This document shows, piece by piece, positions 10,192 to 19,665 of a stretch of 64,000 nucleotides of DNA. Every line of letters starts with the position of its first letter. Positions within the stretch are counted from its first letter, which is position 1. Below the pieces are notes generated by a model. It was given only the letters and a program-made list of their open reading frames with translations, was not told the origin of the DNA and made no database searches. The DNA lies in assembly GCA_018830285.1 (NCBI GenBank), contig JAHJSB010000029.1, positions 62,001 to 126,000 on the forward strand, in the 5' to 3' direction. The position numbers and the translations under genes were made by a program. This DNA comes from Alphaproteobacteria bacterium. GTDB taxonomy: Bacteria; Pseudomonadota; Alphaproteobacteria; Caulobacterales; Hyphomonadaceae.

Positions 10192-10920
10192 CTAGGCGCG
10201 CTTGAAACTCGCCAGAACTTCAATGAATTCCGCTCTGATGCCACGATCTATATCATCGATCGTGATCATGTGAGTCGCCAGGCCGCTTGCCTCATTGATG
10301 AACGAACTGATGTCGTAGCCCCAATCCATTGTCACGAGCGAGCCGCGGTCATCGACAGGGTTTCCATGGAAGCGCGCTTCTTTGAGATAGGTTACATTGC
10401 CGCTACCATCCATCCTGGCACGCGGCTCTGACGGGCTGGTTTTATTGACCAAGGGTACTGTGAATATGTGGGCCCCGCCAGGCTTAAGCACGCGCGCAAT
10501 CTCGCGAAACGCGGCTGCCGGATCGAAAACATGTTCAAGGACGTCCTGCGTGATGACCAGATCGACGCAATTGCTCGGGTATGTCAGCGCTTCCAGGCTT
10601 TCGCAACGCTCATTGCGAACGGGATGCTTTTTTCCCAACGGGATTTCAGGAAAGAAATGGGAAAAGGTGTAACGCCTGCATTCGCGCTCCAGCTTGGGCG
10701 AAACACCACGGTTACATGGGGACGACTCGTGGATCGAGAGCGACCTGTATTTCGGGAAATAGTGACGCAGGACACTCATAAGCGCGCGCTCGCGAGGCAC
10801 CGAGCCGCAGCCGGAACACACGAGGTGATCCCTGAACCATGAATAGTCTGAGTGAAAGAGCACTGCAGTTTCGCAAATATCGCAGTAGCCTCGGTGACTG
10901 AAACTGAAAGACGGGGTCAT
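10192..10920 (-). CDS. Class I SAM methyltransferase with N-terminal zinc ribbon
   Basis: About 242 aa. The N-terminus has a CxxC...CxxC pair (CDIC and CSGC) followed by 'SVPRERAL', then a methyltransferase core: 'VDLVITQDVLEHVFDP' and 'IARVLKPGGAHIFTVPL'. It is paralogous to the gene at 18204-18947: both share 'SVPRERAL', 'IHESSP..RG.S', 'VFEHVF/VLEHVF' and a 'HGNPV...G.LVT.D.GYDI' C-terminus. ATG at 10920 is preferred over TTG at 10947, because it gives the same spacing to the first Cys pair as that paralogue; no good ribbon-site distinguishes them. It lies upstream of Wzm on the same strand and is probably a glycan-modifying enzyme. Substrate unknown. Confidence 0.8.
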   Translation of the reverse strand: MTPSFSFSHRGYCDICETAVLFHSDYSWFRDHLVCSGCGSVPRERALMSVLRHYFPKYRSLSIHESSPCNRGVSPKLERECRRYTFSHFFPEIPLGKKHPVRNERCESLEALTYPSNCVDLVITQDVLEHVFDPAAAFREIARVLKPGGAHIFTVPLVNKTSPSEPRARMDGSGNVTYLKEARFHGNPVDDRGSLVTMDWGYDISSFINEASGLATHMITIDDIDRGIRAEFIEVLASFKRA

Positions 10921-11080
10921 GAGGCAACAACGCGCGTTCAGGTCCAAGTTTCAAGCAAAATCTGACCCATCCGCTGTCATACCTGCCCGGCGCATGATCG
11001 CGGGGTGTTGAGACTTGGGCAAAAACAGCACAGAGACATCTCCTGAGTCCTGAACAGAAACGGTGCGACCTAGGTAGACG

Positions 11081-12193
11081 ATGAAAAAATACGGCATTCT
11101 TTCGATCCAGAGACGCATTGATCAGAGCCAGGTCACAACTTTTGATAATCTTTATCATCTTGTCGGTCAGAATACGGGCAATCTCCTTTTCACCAATGCC
11201 GTCTGGAACCAGATCGCCGGAGACAAGGTCAGGGTCGGGTTCACGTTCGATCCCGGCCAATTGAATGAAACCCTGGACGGCCTTGTCATACCGGCGGCGA
11301 ACTGGCTCAGCCCGCACGTCGATTTCACGAAACTGGCAGACCTGGTCGAAGGCTTGACAATTCCGGTGGTCCTCGTCGGTCTTGGTGCACAGGATCAGAC
11401 TTTCTCAGGCACGATCGATATCCCCGCCGGTACAGAAAGATTTGTCCGGGCCGTCGCTGATCGCTCCGCCTCGATATCCGTGCGCGGTCACTATACGAAG
11501 GCCATACTCGAAAGGCTTGGCATCATGGACGTCGTCGTTACGGGGTGCCCGTCGCTGTATAACGACTTCAGGCCGTTCGACGCGCCTGATCGTGTCCGGG
11601 TTCGTCTTGATAAGGGCTTGCTGCATTCGACCCGCTTTTCTGCAAGCCACGTCCCATTTGCGCAGAACAAGTCGGTCCACCGCGAGATATTGCGCCTTGC
11701 CTATGCCAACAGGATAGACCTGCTCCTGCAATCCGAGCGGGAGGAAATGGCCCTGCTCACCGCGACAGATTCATCAAGCCTTTTCGATGAAGAACTGCGA
11801 AACCTTCTCCTTGAAAACTATTCCGCACCGGACTGGGCAAGCTTGGAAACCTTCGTCAAGTCGCATTGCCGGCTATTCTTTGACGTCGATCTTTGGTCGA
11901 GAGCGCTTGAGCAATATGACTACGCTTTCGGAACAAGGCTCCACGGAACAATCATGGCGCTCAATTCCGGAATGCCGGCCTTCATGATCCATCATGACAG
12001 CCGCACGAAGGAATTGTGCGATTTCGCAGGGATCCCTTCAGCCGACGCACAGACGTTTCGATTGAACCTGAACAATATCAGGCGATCGATTGAGCGCGCC
12101 GATTTTGGCGCCTACTACACCCGCAGGAACATCAACAAGTTGACCTACAAGAAATTTCTGCAATCGAACCGTCTTCCAGCCAGGGATTTTTAA
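11081..12193 (+). CDS. Polysaccharide pyruvyl transferase family protein
   Basis: 370 aa. The overall pattern fits the PF04230 family (CsaB/WcaK-like): 'GNLLFTNAVW' near the N-terminus, 'VVLVGLGAQDQ', 'ISVRGHYTKAILERLGI.DVVVTGCPSL', and a C-terminal 'YAFGTRLHGTIMALNSGMPAFMIHHDSRTKEL', the GxRLHG signature. Members transfer pyruvate from PEP to form ketals on sugars, or act in related glycan-modifying steps. It is transcribed divergently from the methyltransferase across about 160 nt. The family is fairly sure; the actual acceptor sugar is unknown. Confidence 0.75.
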   Translation: MKKYGILSIQRRIDQSQVTTFDNLYHLVGQNTGNLLFTNAVWNQIAGDKVRVGFTFDPGQLNETLDGLVIPAANWLSPHVDFTKLADLVEGLTIPVVLVGLGAQDQTFSGTIDIPAGTERFVRAVADRSASISVRGHYTKAILERLGIMDVVVTGCPSLYNDFRPFDAPDRVRVRLDKGLLHSTRFSASHVPFAQNKSVHREILRLAYANRIDLLLQSEREEMALLTATDSSSLFDEELRNLLLENYSAPDWASLETFVKSHCRLFFDVDLWSRALEQYDYAFGTRLHGTIMALNSGMPAFMIHHDSRTKELCDFAGIPSADAQTFRLNLNNIRRSIERADFGAYYTRRNINKLTYKKFLQSNRLPARDF

Positions 12194-12199
12194 AATCCC
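12183..12199. repeat. Perfect inverted repeat over the stop codon of the pyruvyl transferase gene
   Basis: GGGATTTT-T-AAAATCCC, 8-bp arms around a single central T, overlapping the TAA stop (12191-12193). There is no GC-rich stem or T-tract, so it is not a standard terminator. It could be a protein-binding palindrome or chance. Confidence 0.5.
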
Positions 12200-12367
12200 G
12201 CACGACCTTGACTTGCGCAGGGCTCAGCTCGCGACATATTTCGCAGGCTAAGCGTCCAGGCGTCGCTATTGTCAGACGACACGGGCAAAAGCCAGCCGAC
12301 ATTCAATGATTGATCGCAGCAGACTGGATGCCTAGAAAGGCTGAAAATCGACAGGTCGGGACGAAAA

Positions 12368-15300
12368 TTGCCAAAAGCATCAAATCAGACGCGGAAGAGA
12401 CCTGCAAAGCCTGCTTCGGGACCCGCGCAGCTTGTCATCCTCGGCATGCACCGTTCCGGAACGTCGGCTCTGGCAGGGGCCCTCCACGCCATGGGGGCAT
12501 TTGTTGGCACTGAAGACGAAATGACTGGCTCGAACTGGGAGAACCCACTCGGCTTCTTCGAGCGAAAAGATGCCCGCGCGATTTGCGACAGAATTCTCCA
12601 GGGCAACAATGCCGACTGGTGGAAGGTTGCCAACTTCGATGCGGACAGGGTCCCCTACTCCGCTGCGCGAGCGCGCCTGGCAGAGTTCAGCGCAGTCGTG
12701 TCCAGACTGGATGAAGGCGCCGGCAACGGGGGCGCCTGGGTCATCAAAGAGCCGCGACTGTGTGTGCTGTATCCGCTCTTGCAGCGCACATTGCTCAATC
12801 CGCATGTCGTGATTATTTCACGCAATCCACTTGAGGTGGCAAAATCCCTGAGGCGTCGAAATGGCTTTACCCTGGATGCGGGCCTGGCACTCTGGGAGGC
12901 CTACATGGTATCGGCCATTCGAGGCTCTGCATCGTGCGACCCCCTCTTGGTCGCCTACGACGCGCTCGTATCGGATCCCGAAACCACACTGGAACACCTG
13001 GCCAATGACCTCGCCGCAAGAGGGGTGACAAAGCTGGATGCCAAAGCAGGTGCAAGCGCGATCCTGGGCAGCCTTCACCGGGAAGAAGCCGACGACGACA
13101 AGACCGGGCAGCGACTGACCCGCGCGCAAGCCGGGCTCTGGGACGCTTTCAAGGCCAACACTCTGCCGGACAAGTCCGTGCGGCTCTCGGATGAAGGCCG
13201 CGAGACACTACTGGACTTCGAGTCTGATGAAACGGCACGAAAAAGTCTGGAAGCGGAAGTGCGCAGTGTCAGGCAACAGTTGCAAGACATGAATCGGCTC
13301 GCCGATCAGCTGAAAAAGGAAACCGCTCGGGCAGACGCATCAGCCAACGATCTCGAGCGACAGTCTGCGCAGATTGAAGACCTGAACGCCCAGCTGAACC
13401 GTATGGCCCTGGATCTGGAAGCCGCCACAGAGGCTTTCGCCCTTTCAGAAGCACAAGCTGCAGACCTGCGCGTTCAGGAAAGCCATCTCGATGAGAAGAT
13501 CAGGAGGTATGAATCTGATCTGGCTCGATTGCAGACTAGCGTCGAGCGCCTCGAACGCGAGAAGCAGGAAAGTCAGGCTTCCTTGAACGAACTGCAGCGG
13601 CAATCGGATGTCATCCAGGCAAATGGCGCAAAGGCCGTGTCGGAGGCCATTGAAAGATTGCAGGCATCCGTTCGATGGAAGCTTGGGGGCCTGCTCCTGG
13701 CGCCCCTGGGTCTCGTCCGTCACCTGACAGCCCGGCTGAACAGGCGACGGAGCAGGCAGGACAAGCTGCTGATAGAGGTTTCCGGCCTGTTCGAACATGA
13801 TCGCTACCTGGCGGAGAATCCGGATATCGCAGGCAGCGGGCTCGACCCGCTTGATCACTATGTCGCAAGGGGCTGGCGCGAAGGGCGTGAGCCCGGTTCG
13901 AAGTTTTCGGCAAAAGCCTATCTTGCCGCCTATCCAGATGTGGCGGCGCTCAAGACCAGTCCCCTGCTTCACTATCTCAAGCACGGCAAGGCGGAAGGCC
14001 GATCGCCAACGCCCGTCATGACAGGCTCAGGCGCGATGCCTTGCGAAGACCTGGCACTGGTACGCGCGTCGGGGCTTTTCGACGCGGCGTTCTACCTGTC
14101 CACATACCCAGACGTCAAATCGGCTAGTATCGACCCATTGGAACACTTTGTCCTGAACGGATGGCGCGAAGGGCGCGACCCAGGACCATCATTCTCCTGC
14201 CGAGGCTACCTCTACCTGAACCCCGATGTGGCGGCCGCAGATATCAATCCCCTTGTCCATTACCTGACGAATGGCGCGTCCGAGGGCAGAGCCACGCTTT
14301 CGCGTTCCGACTTTTCGGCCGCTGCGCCGAGCGGGAGTCTTCATTCATCATCTCCGCCTGATCTTTTTTCATTTCGGGCCGCCCGGAGGAGCTCGAACAA
14401 GCTGGTTGTTTTCAACGCGCCAGGCATCGAAGCGGTTGAAGCAGTCAAAAAGCTTGCCCGCACATCCCTCTCGAACACTGACATCGTCATCGTGCATTCT
14501 AATGCGATCGCATCTCCTGAGCCTTCGACTCGGCCGGGCCGCGATTCAAGCATGTTCATACTCGCTTATCCTCAAGCCTTTCTGTCCGCAAAGGCCCTGA
14601 TCCACCTGATCAACAATGGACCGGTCGGCGAATACGAACAGGTCTTGTGGGTTCGAGAAGCGAGCAAGGATGTGATCGCAAGTGATGCATTCAAGTCGGA
14701 CATACAGAGCGCACTTTCAGAAAAATCCGATACACGCCATCTGGCGGCCAGCACTTTTACATCTTTCGATATCGACGATGATCGCGCCGTGCGGGGCGCG
14801 CTTGGAAAATATTTCGGACGCCTCGGCAGGGCGCGCCCGCATGGATGCATAGACCTTCCGGATGGCGAGATTATCTGCATACCGGCCTTGATCTGCGCTC
14901 AGATCAGGGCCTACCAGATCAGCGCACACGAACTGCCGGCGGGCCCGGATTCCGAACGTCTGCTGCGGTCGATCATTTCCGCGATAGCCGATGAAGCCGA
15001 TATCCAGAAAATTCGCCTGGGTGAGGCATCTGAAGTCACTGCTTTAAAGTCAGGAAGCGGGCGCACCGTAAAGGCAATTGCCTTCTATCTACCGCAATTC
15101 CACCCCATTGAGGAAAATGACAGGTGGTGGGGCAAAGGCTTCACCGAATGGACGAACGTGACAAAGGCACGGCCTTTGTTTCGCAGCCACTACCAGCCAC
15201 AGCTTCCGGCCGATCTTGGCTTCTATGATTTGAGATCCCCCCAGACGCAACTCGACCAGGCCAACCTGGCCCATGACTACGGCCTTCACGGGTTCTGCTA

Positions 15301-18184
15301 TTATTATTACTGGTTTGACGGCAGGAAAGTGCTCAACCAACCAATCGAGCAAATGCTTGAATCGGGCAGCCCCAATTTTCCGTTCTGCGTTTGCTGGGCA
15401 AATGAAAACTGGTCCAGAAACTGGGACGGGCAGAACAGGCATGTCCTTCTGGAGCAGCATTATTCGGAGGAATCAAATCGCGGCCTGATCCAGGAATTCA
15501 TCAGCCTGATGCGCGACGAGCGATATATCCGGCACAATGGCAAGCCAGTACTTCTTGTTTACCGCATTCGCATCATTCCCAACTGGCTCCAGACCGCTGA
15601 AATGTGGCGCGAAGAATGTCGCAAGGCCGGGATCGGCGAGATCCATCTTTGCGCAGTCCGATTTGGTCTTGAACCCCTTGACGGACAGCCGGCCGAATTT
15701 GGTCTCGATTCCTTCGTGATTTTCCCTCCCCACGAGTCCGAGAAAGTTGACGCGCGAAATTCAGTCCTCGACCTTGCAGCGGACTTCAACGGCACCATTT
15801 TCGATTATGATGCGGCGTTGCATGCGGATCTGCGACGCTTCGACGAGGCCTATCCCTGGCCCGTCCACCGGGGCGTTATGCTCGGATGGGACAATACCGC
15901 GCGCCGGCAACGCGATTCCCGCATTTTCCTGGGGTCAACGCCGGCAAGGCTTCATCGCTGGCTGAAAGGCATCGTTTCCCAGGAAAACCGGCACAACGCG
16001 AACCCGGAAAGCCTGGTCTTCGTAAATGCCTGGAATGAGTGGGCCGAAGGCACGATGCTCGAACCGTCAGTCAAGTTCGGCCGGGGATATCTCGAGGCGC
16101 TGCGCGCGGTTGTCGGGCCCCTGGCTCTGGCATCGGAACGGCCATCGCCTGTCATTGAAGACGATGCACGCGTGATCGAGCCATCGAAGGCATGCGTCGA
16201 GACCAGGTGGTTTGAAGGATCGAAGGAACGAAAGGATGGCATCCCGACTGTGCTCGTTTGCGCCCATGTGGTCAGCCACCACTTGTTTGGCGCCGAACGA
16301 AGCTTCCTCGATGTCCTGGACGCCCTTGGCAAGCTGGATGTCAATGTCATTGTCGCCCTGCCAACGGACGTCCACGCCTTCTATACAAGACTCTGCCAGG
16401 AAAGATCCTGCGGGGTTGCCATCATCCCTTACGTGCAATGGCGGGACAATCGCGATCCTGATGATGCAATTGTCGAGGCCTTCAAGGCGCTTATCGCGCG
16501 ATACAGGGTGGACAGCGTTTACGCCAACACGATTGTCCTGCTCGAGCCTCTGGTTGCAGCCAGGGACGCGGCATGTTCCACGATTATCCACGTTCGCGAG
16601 CTCATCGATCGGGACGAAGGCCTGATAGCGCAGATTGGCCTGGAGCAAGACAGGATAATCGGCAAGGTGGAAAGCCTCGCGGATGGCATAGTCGCAAACT
16701 CCCGGGAAACGAAGCGTCTGTTCCAGAGCCATGCCAATTGTGTCTTTGCGCCAAATGTCGTGGAACCTGTTGAACTCGACATCCCCAACCCTGTGGGCGA
16801 CAAGGTCAGGTTTGTGATGGCCAGCAGCAACATCCCCAAGAAGGGACTTGATGATTTCATGGAAATCGCAAGGGCATGCGAACAGACAGTGCCTTGCGCC
16901 GAGTTTGTTCTGGTCGGGCCAGAGAACGCTCACACGGCAGCCTTGAAAGCGAACGCGGTTCCAGGAAATGTTGTGTTTGCCGGGTATGCTGCTTCACCAA
17001 AAAACGCGATGGCACTTGGCAACGTCGTCCTCAGCCTGTCTCAGTTTGCCGAGTCCTTTGGCAGGACGGTCGCGGAAGCGCAGGCGGCCAGGCGGCCCGT
17101 GATTGCCTATGACTGGGGCGCGGTTCCAGAACTGGTAAGCCACGCAGAGACAGGTTTCCTTGCACCTTATCGCGATATCGACGCTGTGTGCGGATATATC
17201 AAAGCGATGTGCGAGAACCCAGGAATGATATCGGTCATGGGCGAGACTGGCCGGGCCAGCATGGTGGCTCACTACACGCCGCCTGTCCTGGTCGACGGAT
17301 TGTGGCGGGTTCTCGAAGCCACTTTGAAAAGGCCCGTCGGCTTGCTTGAGGCGGTGCGACGCGTGACGATCATCGTTCCTGTCTACAATGCCTTCGACGC
17401 GACGAAAGCGTGCCTGGAATCCCTTCAGGCTCAGGACGACCATCCCGTCGCCACGCGTATCCTCATGCTCAATGACGCCAGTACCGATTCACGCATCGCT
17501 CCCTTGCTGGAGACGTTTTCGAACCTGCCGAATTTTCACCTGCAGGCAAATGAGCACAATTGCGGTTACACCCGGACGATCAATATCGGCATCGACTGGG
17601 CGAACGGGGACGACGTCGTTCTTCTCAACAGCGACACCGTAGTTACCAGCGGTTGGCTCACGGGCCTCATGCGTGCGGCCTATTCGGGCGTCACCGTCGC
17701 GACGGCGACGGCCATGAGCGACAATGCGGGTGCGTTCTCGTTTCCTGCCCATAACGCACACAACCCGAAGCCTTCTGATGTCTCCTTTGACGACTTTGCG
17801 GGTGCGATCATTGCGCAAACGACAAAATTGTCTCCGGTCAATGTCCCGACCGGATCCGGGTTCTGCATGTATATTCGACGCGACGCGCTGGACGAAATCG
17901 GCGCATTTGATGAAGACGCCTTCCCCAGGGGCTATGGTGAGGAGAATGATTTCTGCATGCGGGCCGTCAAGACAGGGTTGCGCAACGTGATCTCTCCGTA
18001 CGCCTATGTTTTCCATGTGCGCAGCGCCAGCTTTGGCAAGGAGAAGGAAACCCTTATCAAGGGCGCCGTCGATACGGTCACGGCGCGTTACCCGGAATAT
18101 GCGCGCCTTGTGAAAGAGGCATTTGATTCTGCAGAAATGGGGGCGCTGCGACACGCATCCCGTGAGGCTGTTGAACAACTCTGA
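12368..18184 (+). CDS. Giant fused sulfotransferase / WbsX / GT4 / GT2 glycan-assembly protein
   Basis: 1938 aa, TTG start with GGGAC about 8 nt upstream. Domains in order: residues about 20-265, a PAPS-dependent sulfotransferase-like domain with P-loop LGMHRSGTSALAG and 'VIKEPRLCVLYPLL'; about 284-430, a long heptad-rich coiled coil; about 470-645, four copies of a 'YLxxxPDV...PLxHYxxxGxxEGR' repeat; about 675-890, unrecognised; about 900-1245, a WbsX-type domain (AFYLPQFHPIEENDRWWGKG, 'CVCWANENWSRNWDG', 'NAWNEWAEG'); about 1293-1650, a GT4 domain ('VLSLSQFAESFGRTVAEAQA'); about 1665-1911, a GT2 domain ('TIIVPVYNAFDATKACLESL', 'LLNSDTVV', 'GYGEENDFCMRA'). It probably adds several sugars and sulfate to one surface glycan. 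No signal peptide is visible, so it should act on the cytoplasmic side. Domain calls are firm for the sulfotransferase, WbsX, GT4 and GT2. Confidence 0.85.
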   Translation: MPKASNQTRKRPAKPASGPAQLVILGMHRSGTSALAGALHAMGAFVGTEDEMTGSNWENPLGFFERKDARAICDRILQGNNADWWKVANFDADRVPYSAARARLAEFSAVVSRLDEGAGNGGAWVIKEPRLCVLYPLLQRTLLNPHVVIISRNPLEVAKSLRRRNGFTLDAGLALWEAYMVSAIRGSASCDPLLVAYDALVSDPETTLEHLANDLAARGVTKLDAKAGASAILGSLHREEADDDKTGQRLTRAQAGLWDAFKANTLPDKSVRLSDEGRETLLDFESDETARKSLEAEVRSVRQQLQDMNRLADQLKKETARADASANDLERQSAQIEDLNAQLNRMALDLEAATEAFALSEAQAADLRVQESHLDEKIRRYESDLARLQTSVERLEREKQESQASLNELQRQSDVIQANGAKAVSEAIERLQASVRWKLGGLLLAPLGLVRHLTARLNRRRSRQDKLLIEVSGLFEHDRYLAENPDIAGSGLDPLDHYVARGWREGREPGSKFSAKAYLAAYPDVAALKTSPLLHYLKHGKAEGRSPTPVMTGSGAMPCEDLALVRASGLFDAAFYLSTYPDVKSASIDPLEHFVLNGWREGRDPGPSFSCRGYLYLNPDVAAADINPLVHYLTNGASEGRATLSRSDFSAAAPSGSLHSSSPPDLFSFRAARRSSNKLVVFNAPGIEAVEAVKKLARTSLSNTDIVIVHSNAIASPEPSTRPGRDSSMFILAYPQAFLSAKALIHLINNGPVGEYEQVLWVREASKDVIASDAFKSDIQSALSEKSDTRHLAASTFTSFDIDDDRAVRGALGKYFGRLGRARPHGCIDLPDGEIICIPALICAQIRAYQISAHELPAGPDSERLLRSIISAIADEADIQKIRLGEASEVTALKSGSGRTVKAIAFYLPQFHPIEENDRWWGKGFTEWTNVTKARPLFRSHYQPQLPADLGFYDLRSPQTQLDQANLAHDYGLHGFCYYYYWFDGRKVLNQPIEQMLESGSPNFPFCVCWANENWSRNWDGQNRHVLLEQHYSEESNRGLIQEFISLMRDERYIRHNGKPVLLVYRIRIIPNWLQTAEMWREECRKAGIGEIHLCAVRFGLEPLDGQPAEFGLDSFVIFPPHESEKVDARNSVLDLAADFNGTIFDYDAALHADLRRFDEAYPWPVHRGVMLGWDNTARRQRDSRIFLGSTPARLHRWLKGIVSQENRHNANPESLVFVNAWNEWAEGTMLEPSVKFGRGYLEALRAVVGPLALASERPSPVIEDDARVIEPSKACVETRWFEGSKERKDGIPTVLVCAHVVSHHLFGAERSFLDVLDALGKLDVNVIVALPTDVHAFYTRLCQERSCGVAIIPYVQWRDNRDPDDAIVEAFKALIARYRVDSVYANTIVLLEPLVAARDAACSTIIHVRELIDRDEGLIAQIGLEQDRIIGKVESLADGIVANSRETKRLFQSHANCVFAPNVVEPVELDIPNPVGDKVRFVMASSNIPKKGLDDFMEIARACEQTVPCAEFVLVGPENAHTAALKANAVPGNVVFAGYAASPKNAMALGNVVLSLSQFAESFGRTVAEAQAARRPVIAYDWGAVPELVSHAETGFLAPYRDIDAVCGYIKAMCENPGMISVMGETGRASMVAHYTPPVLVDGLWRVLEATLKRPVGLLEAVRRVTIIVPVYNAFDATKACLESLQAQDDHPVATRILMLNDASTDSRIAPLLETFSNLPNFHLQANEHNCGYTRTINIGIDWANGDDVVLLNSDTVVTSGWLTGLMRAAYSGVTVATATAMSDNAGAFSFPAHNAHNPKPSDVSFDDFAGAIIAQTTKLSPVNVPTGSGFCMYIRRDALDEIGAFDEDAFPRGYGEENDFCMRAVKTGLRNVISPYAYVFHVRSASFGKEKETLIKGAVDTVTARYPEYARLVKEAFDSAEMGALRHASREAVEQL

Positions 18185-18203
18185 CGATGAACAGGATACT
18201 AAA

Positions 18204-18947
18204 TTGGCCGATGATTATCTTCTGACCTATGAAGGCGACTGCCCGATTTGCGAAGCGCCAACGACTTTCGTTTCGAAGGACCGCTGGCTTCGCGGCGGTT
18301 TGACCTGCCGGTCGTGCACCAATGGGTCGGTTCCACGCGAACGGGCTCTGGCCCATGTGCTCAATCGTGTGCGCCCGGACTGGCGCGATCTTACCATCCA
18401 TGAATCATCGCCAGCAAGCCGCGGCATCTCCCTGAAGATGAGCGACCAGTGCAGGAACTATACCGGGTCGCACTATTATCCCGACAAGCCTTTCGGCGAG
18501 ATGGTCGACGGCTTTCGAAACGAGTCGCTCGATGAGCAGACGTTTGCTGACGAGTCCTTTGACCTTGTCGTGACCCTTGATGTGTTTGAACACGTCTTCC
18601 AGCCCGGGAAAATGATCAAGGAAATCTACCGAACGCTCAAGCCAGGGGGGCTCTACCTGTGCACGTTCCCAATCCGCAAGCATCAGGTGACGTCTCACAG
18701 GCCACGCGTGCGCAAGGAGGCGGACGGCTCGCTGACGCATCTCGACACGGTCGAAATACACGGAAATCCCGTGAGCGGTGACGGCGCTCTTGTGACCTTC
18801 GATTATGGGTATGATATCCACAACATGCTGGCATACTGGGTGCCCTTCGAAGTCGAGATATCCAGGTTCAACATCAGACGCCTTGGGATACTTGGTGAGT
18901 ACACAGAGGTTATCACCTGTGAAAAGCCGAAGGGAGAGGCGCGCTGA
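18204..18947 (+). CDS. Class I SAM methyltransferase with N-terminal zinc ribbon
   Basis: About 247 aa from TTG at 18204, chosen because AGGA lies 7 nt upstream; the frame is open back to 18123, inside the preceding gene. The N-terminus has CPIC...CRSC and 'GSVPRERALAHVL'. The methyltransferase core has 'FDLVVTLDVFEHVFQPGKM' and 'IYRTLKPGGLYLCTFPI'. It is clearly paralogous to the gene at 10192-10920. It begins 19 nt after the giant fusion gene and its TGA overlaps the next ATG (TGATG), so three genes form an operon. Presumed methylation of a sugar or glycan terminus; substrate unknown. Confidence 0.8.
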   Translation: MADDYLLTYEGDCPICEAPTTFVSKDRWLRGGLTCRSCTNGSVPRERALAHVLNRVRPDWRDLTIHESSPASRGISLKMSDQCRNYTGSHYYPDKPFGEMVDGFRNESLDEQTFADESFDLVVTLDVFEHVFQPGKMIKEIYRTLKPGGLYLCTFPIRKHQVTSHRPRVRKEADGSLTHLDTVEIHGNPVSGDGALVTFDYGYDIHNMLAYWVPFEVEISRFNIRRLGILGEYTEVITCEKPKGEAR

Positions 18948-19642
18948 TGAGCGTGAGGTGCAACCTCTGCGGATGCGAAGAATTCCGGGACATGGGCAAC
19001 CGCAAGAATTGCATATGTACCAAGTGCGGATCTTACGAGCGCACGCGCGTGATGAAGCTTTTTCTCGATGCCCATAGCCATCTTGAGGGCGCTTCAATTT
19101 TCCACTTGGCTCCGGAGCGCGGACTATTTGCCCATCTGTCTAAAATTGCCGGAGAGTACGTCACGGGAGATATTGATCTTGAGCGGTATTCTCACATCCC
19201 TGCAATCCAGAGGGTCGACCTGTGCGATCCAGAAACGTTCAGGAACCTTGGCCGCTTTGACTTGATCATTCACTCCCATGTCATCGAACATGTGCCATGC
19301 AACTACACGGCTGTATTGATCAACCTTCATCGTCTTCTGAAGCCAGGCGGCATTCATATGTTTGCCATGCCCATCTACGGATCTGCGTTTGAAGAAGACC
19401 TCAGGGAAATGAGTGAAGCGGAGAAAGAAAGGCGTTTCGGACAGTACGACCATTGCCGGAAGTTCTCGCCGGTCGATCTTGATCGCACGCTCGGTGCAAT
19501 TTTCCCAATACCGCACGAATACAACCTTCTAGACCATTTTTCGGAGTCGACACTTGACGAAGCCAACATTCCCAGTATCGCCAGGCAGGGTTACACAGGT
19601 CATTCAGTCTTTCGAATTCCGGACGTCGCTCTGCGGCTTTGA
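18947..19642 (+). CDS. SAM methyltransferase with N-terminal zinc ribbon
   Basis: 231 aa. It starts in a TGATG overlap with the upstream methyltransferase, with GGGAGAGG as ribosome-binding site. The N-terminal 'VRCNLCGCEEF...NCICTKCGSYERTRVMKLFL' is a CxxC...CxxC zinc ribbon. The core reads 'IFHLAPERGLFAHLSKIAGEYVTGDID', 'FDLIIHSHVIEHVPCNYT' and 'LHRLLKPGGIHMFAMPIY'. It is more distant from the two other zinc-ribbon methyltransferases here but shares the layout. It converges with the 1136-aa glycosyltransferase after 23 nt. Likely a glycan-tailoring enzyme. Confidence 0.75.
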   Translation: MSVRCNLCGCEEFRDMGNRKNCICTKCGSYERTRVMKLFLDAHSHLEGASIFHLAPERGLFAHLSKIAGEYVTGDIDLERYSHIPAIQRVDLCDPETFRNLGRFDLIIHSHVIEHVPCNYTAVLINLHRLLKPGGIHMFAMPIYGSAFEEDLREMSEAEKERRFGQYDHCRKFSPVDLDRTLGAIFPIPHEYNLLDHFSESTLDEANIPSIARQGYTGHSVFRIPDVALRL

Positions 19643-19665
19643 GAACACGCTGCCACAGGCAGATC

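Noticed and set aside
12208-12240. TTGACT...CATATT as promoter of the giant fusion gene
   Set aside because: The spacer would be about 21 nt, too long for a standard promoter, so it was not listed as a feature.
13780-14310. Repeat array that could be taken for CRISPR or a DNA satellite
   Set aside because: The repetition is at protein level, with diverged DNA and in-frame codons; no direct DNA repeats with unique spacers are present.
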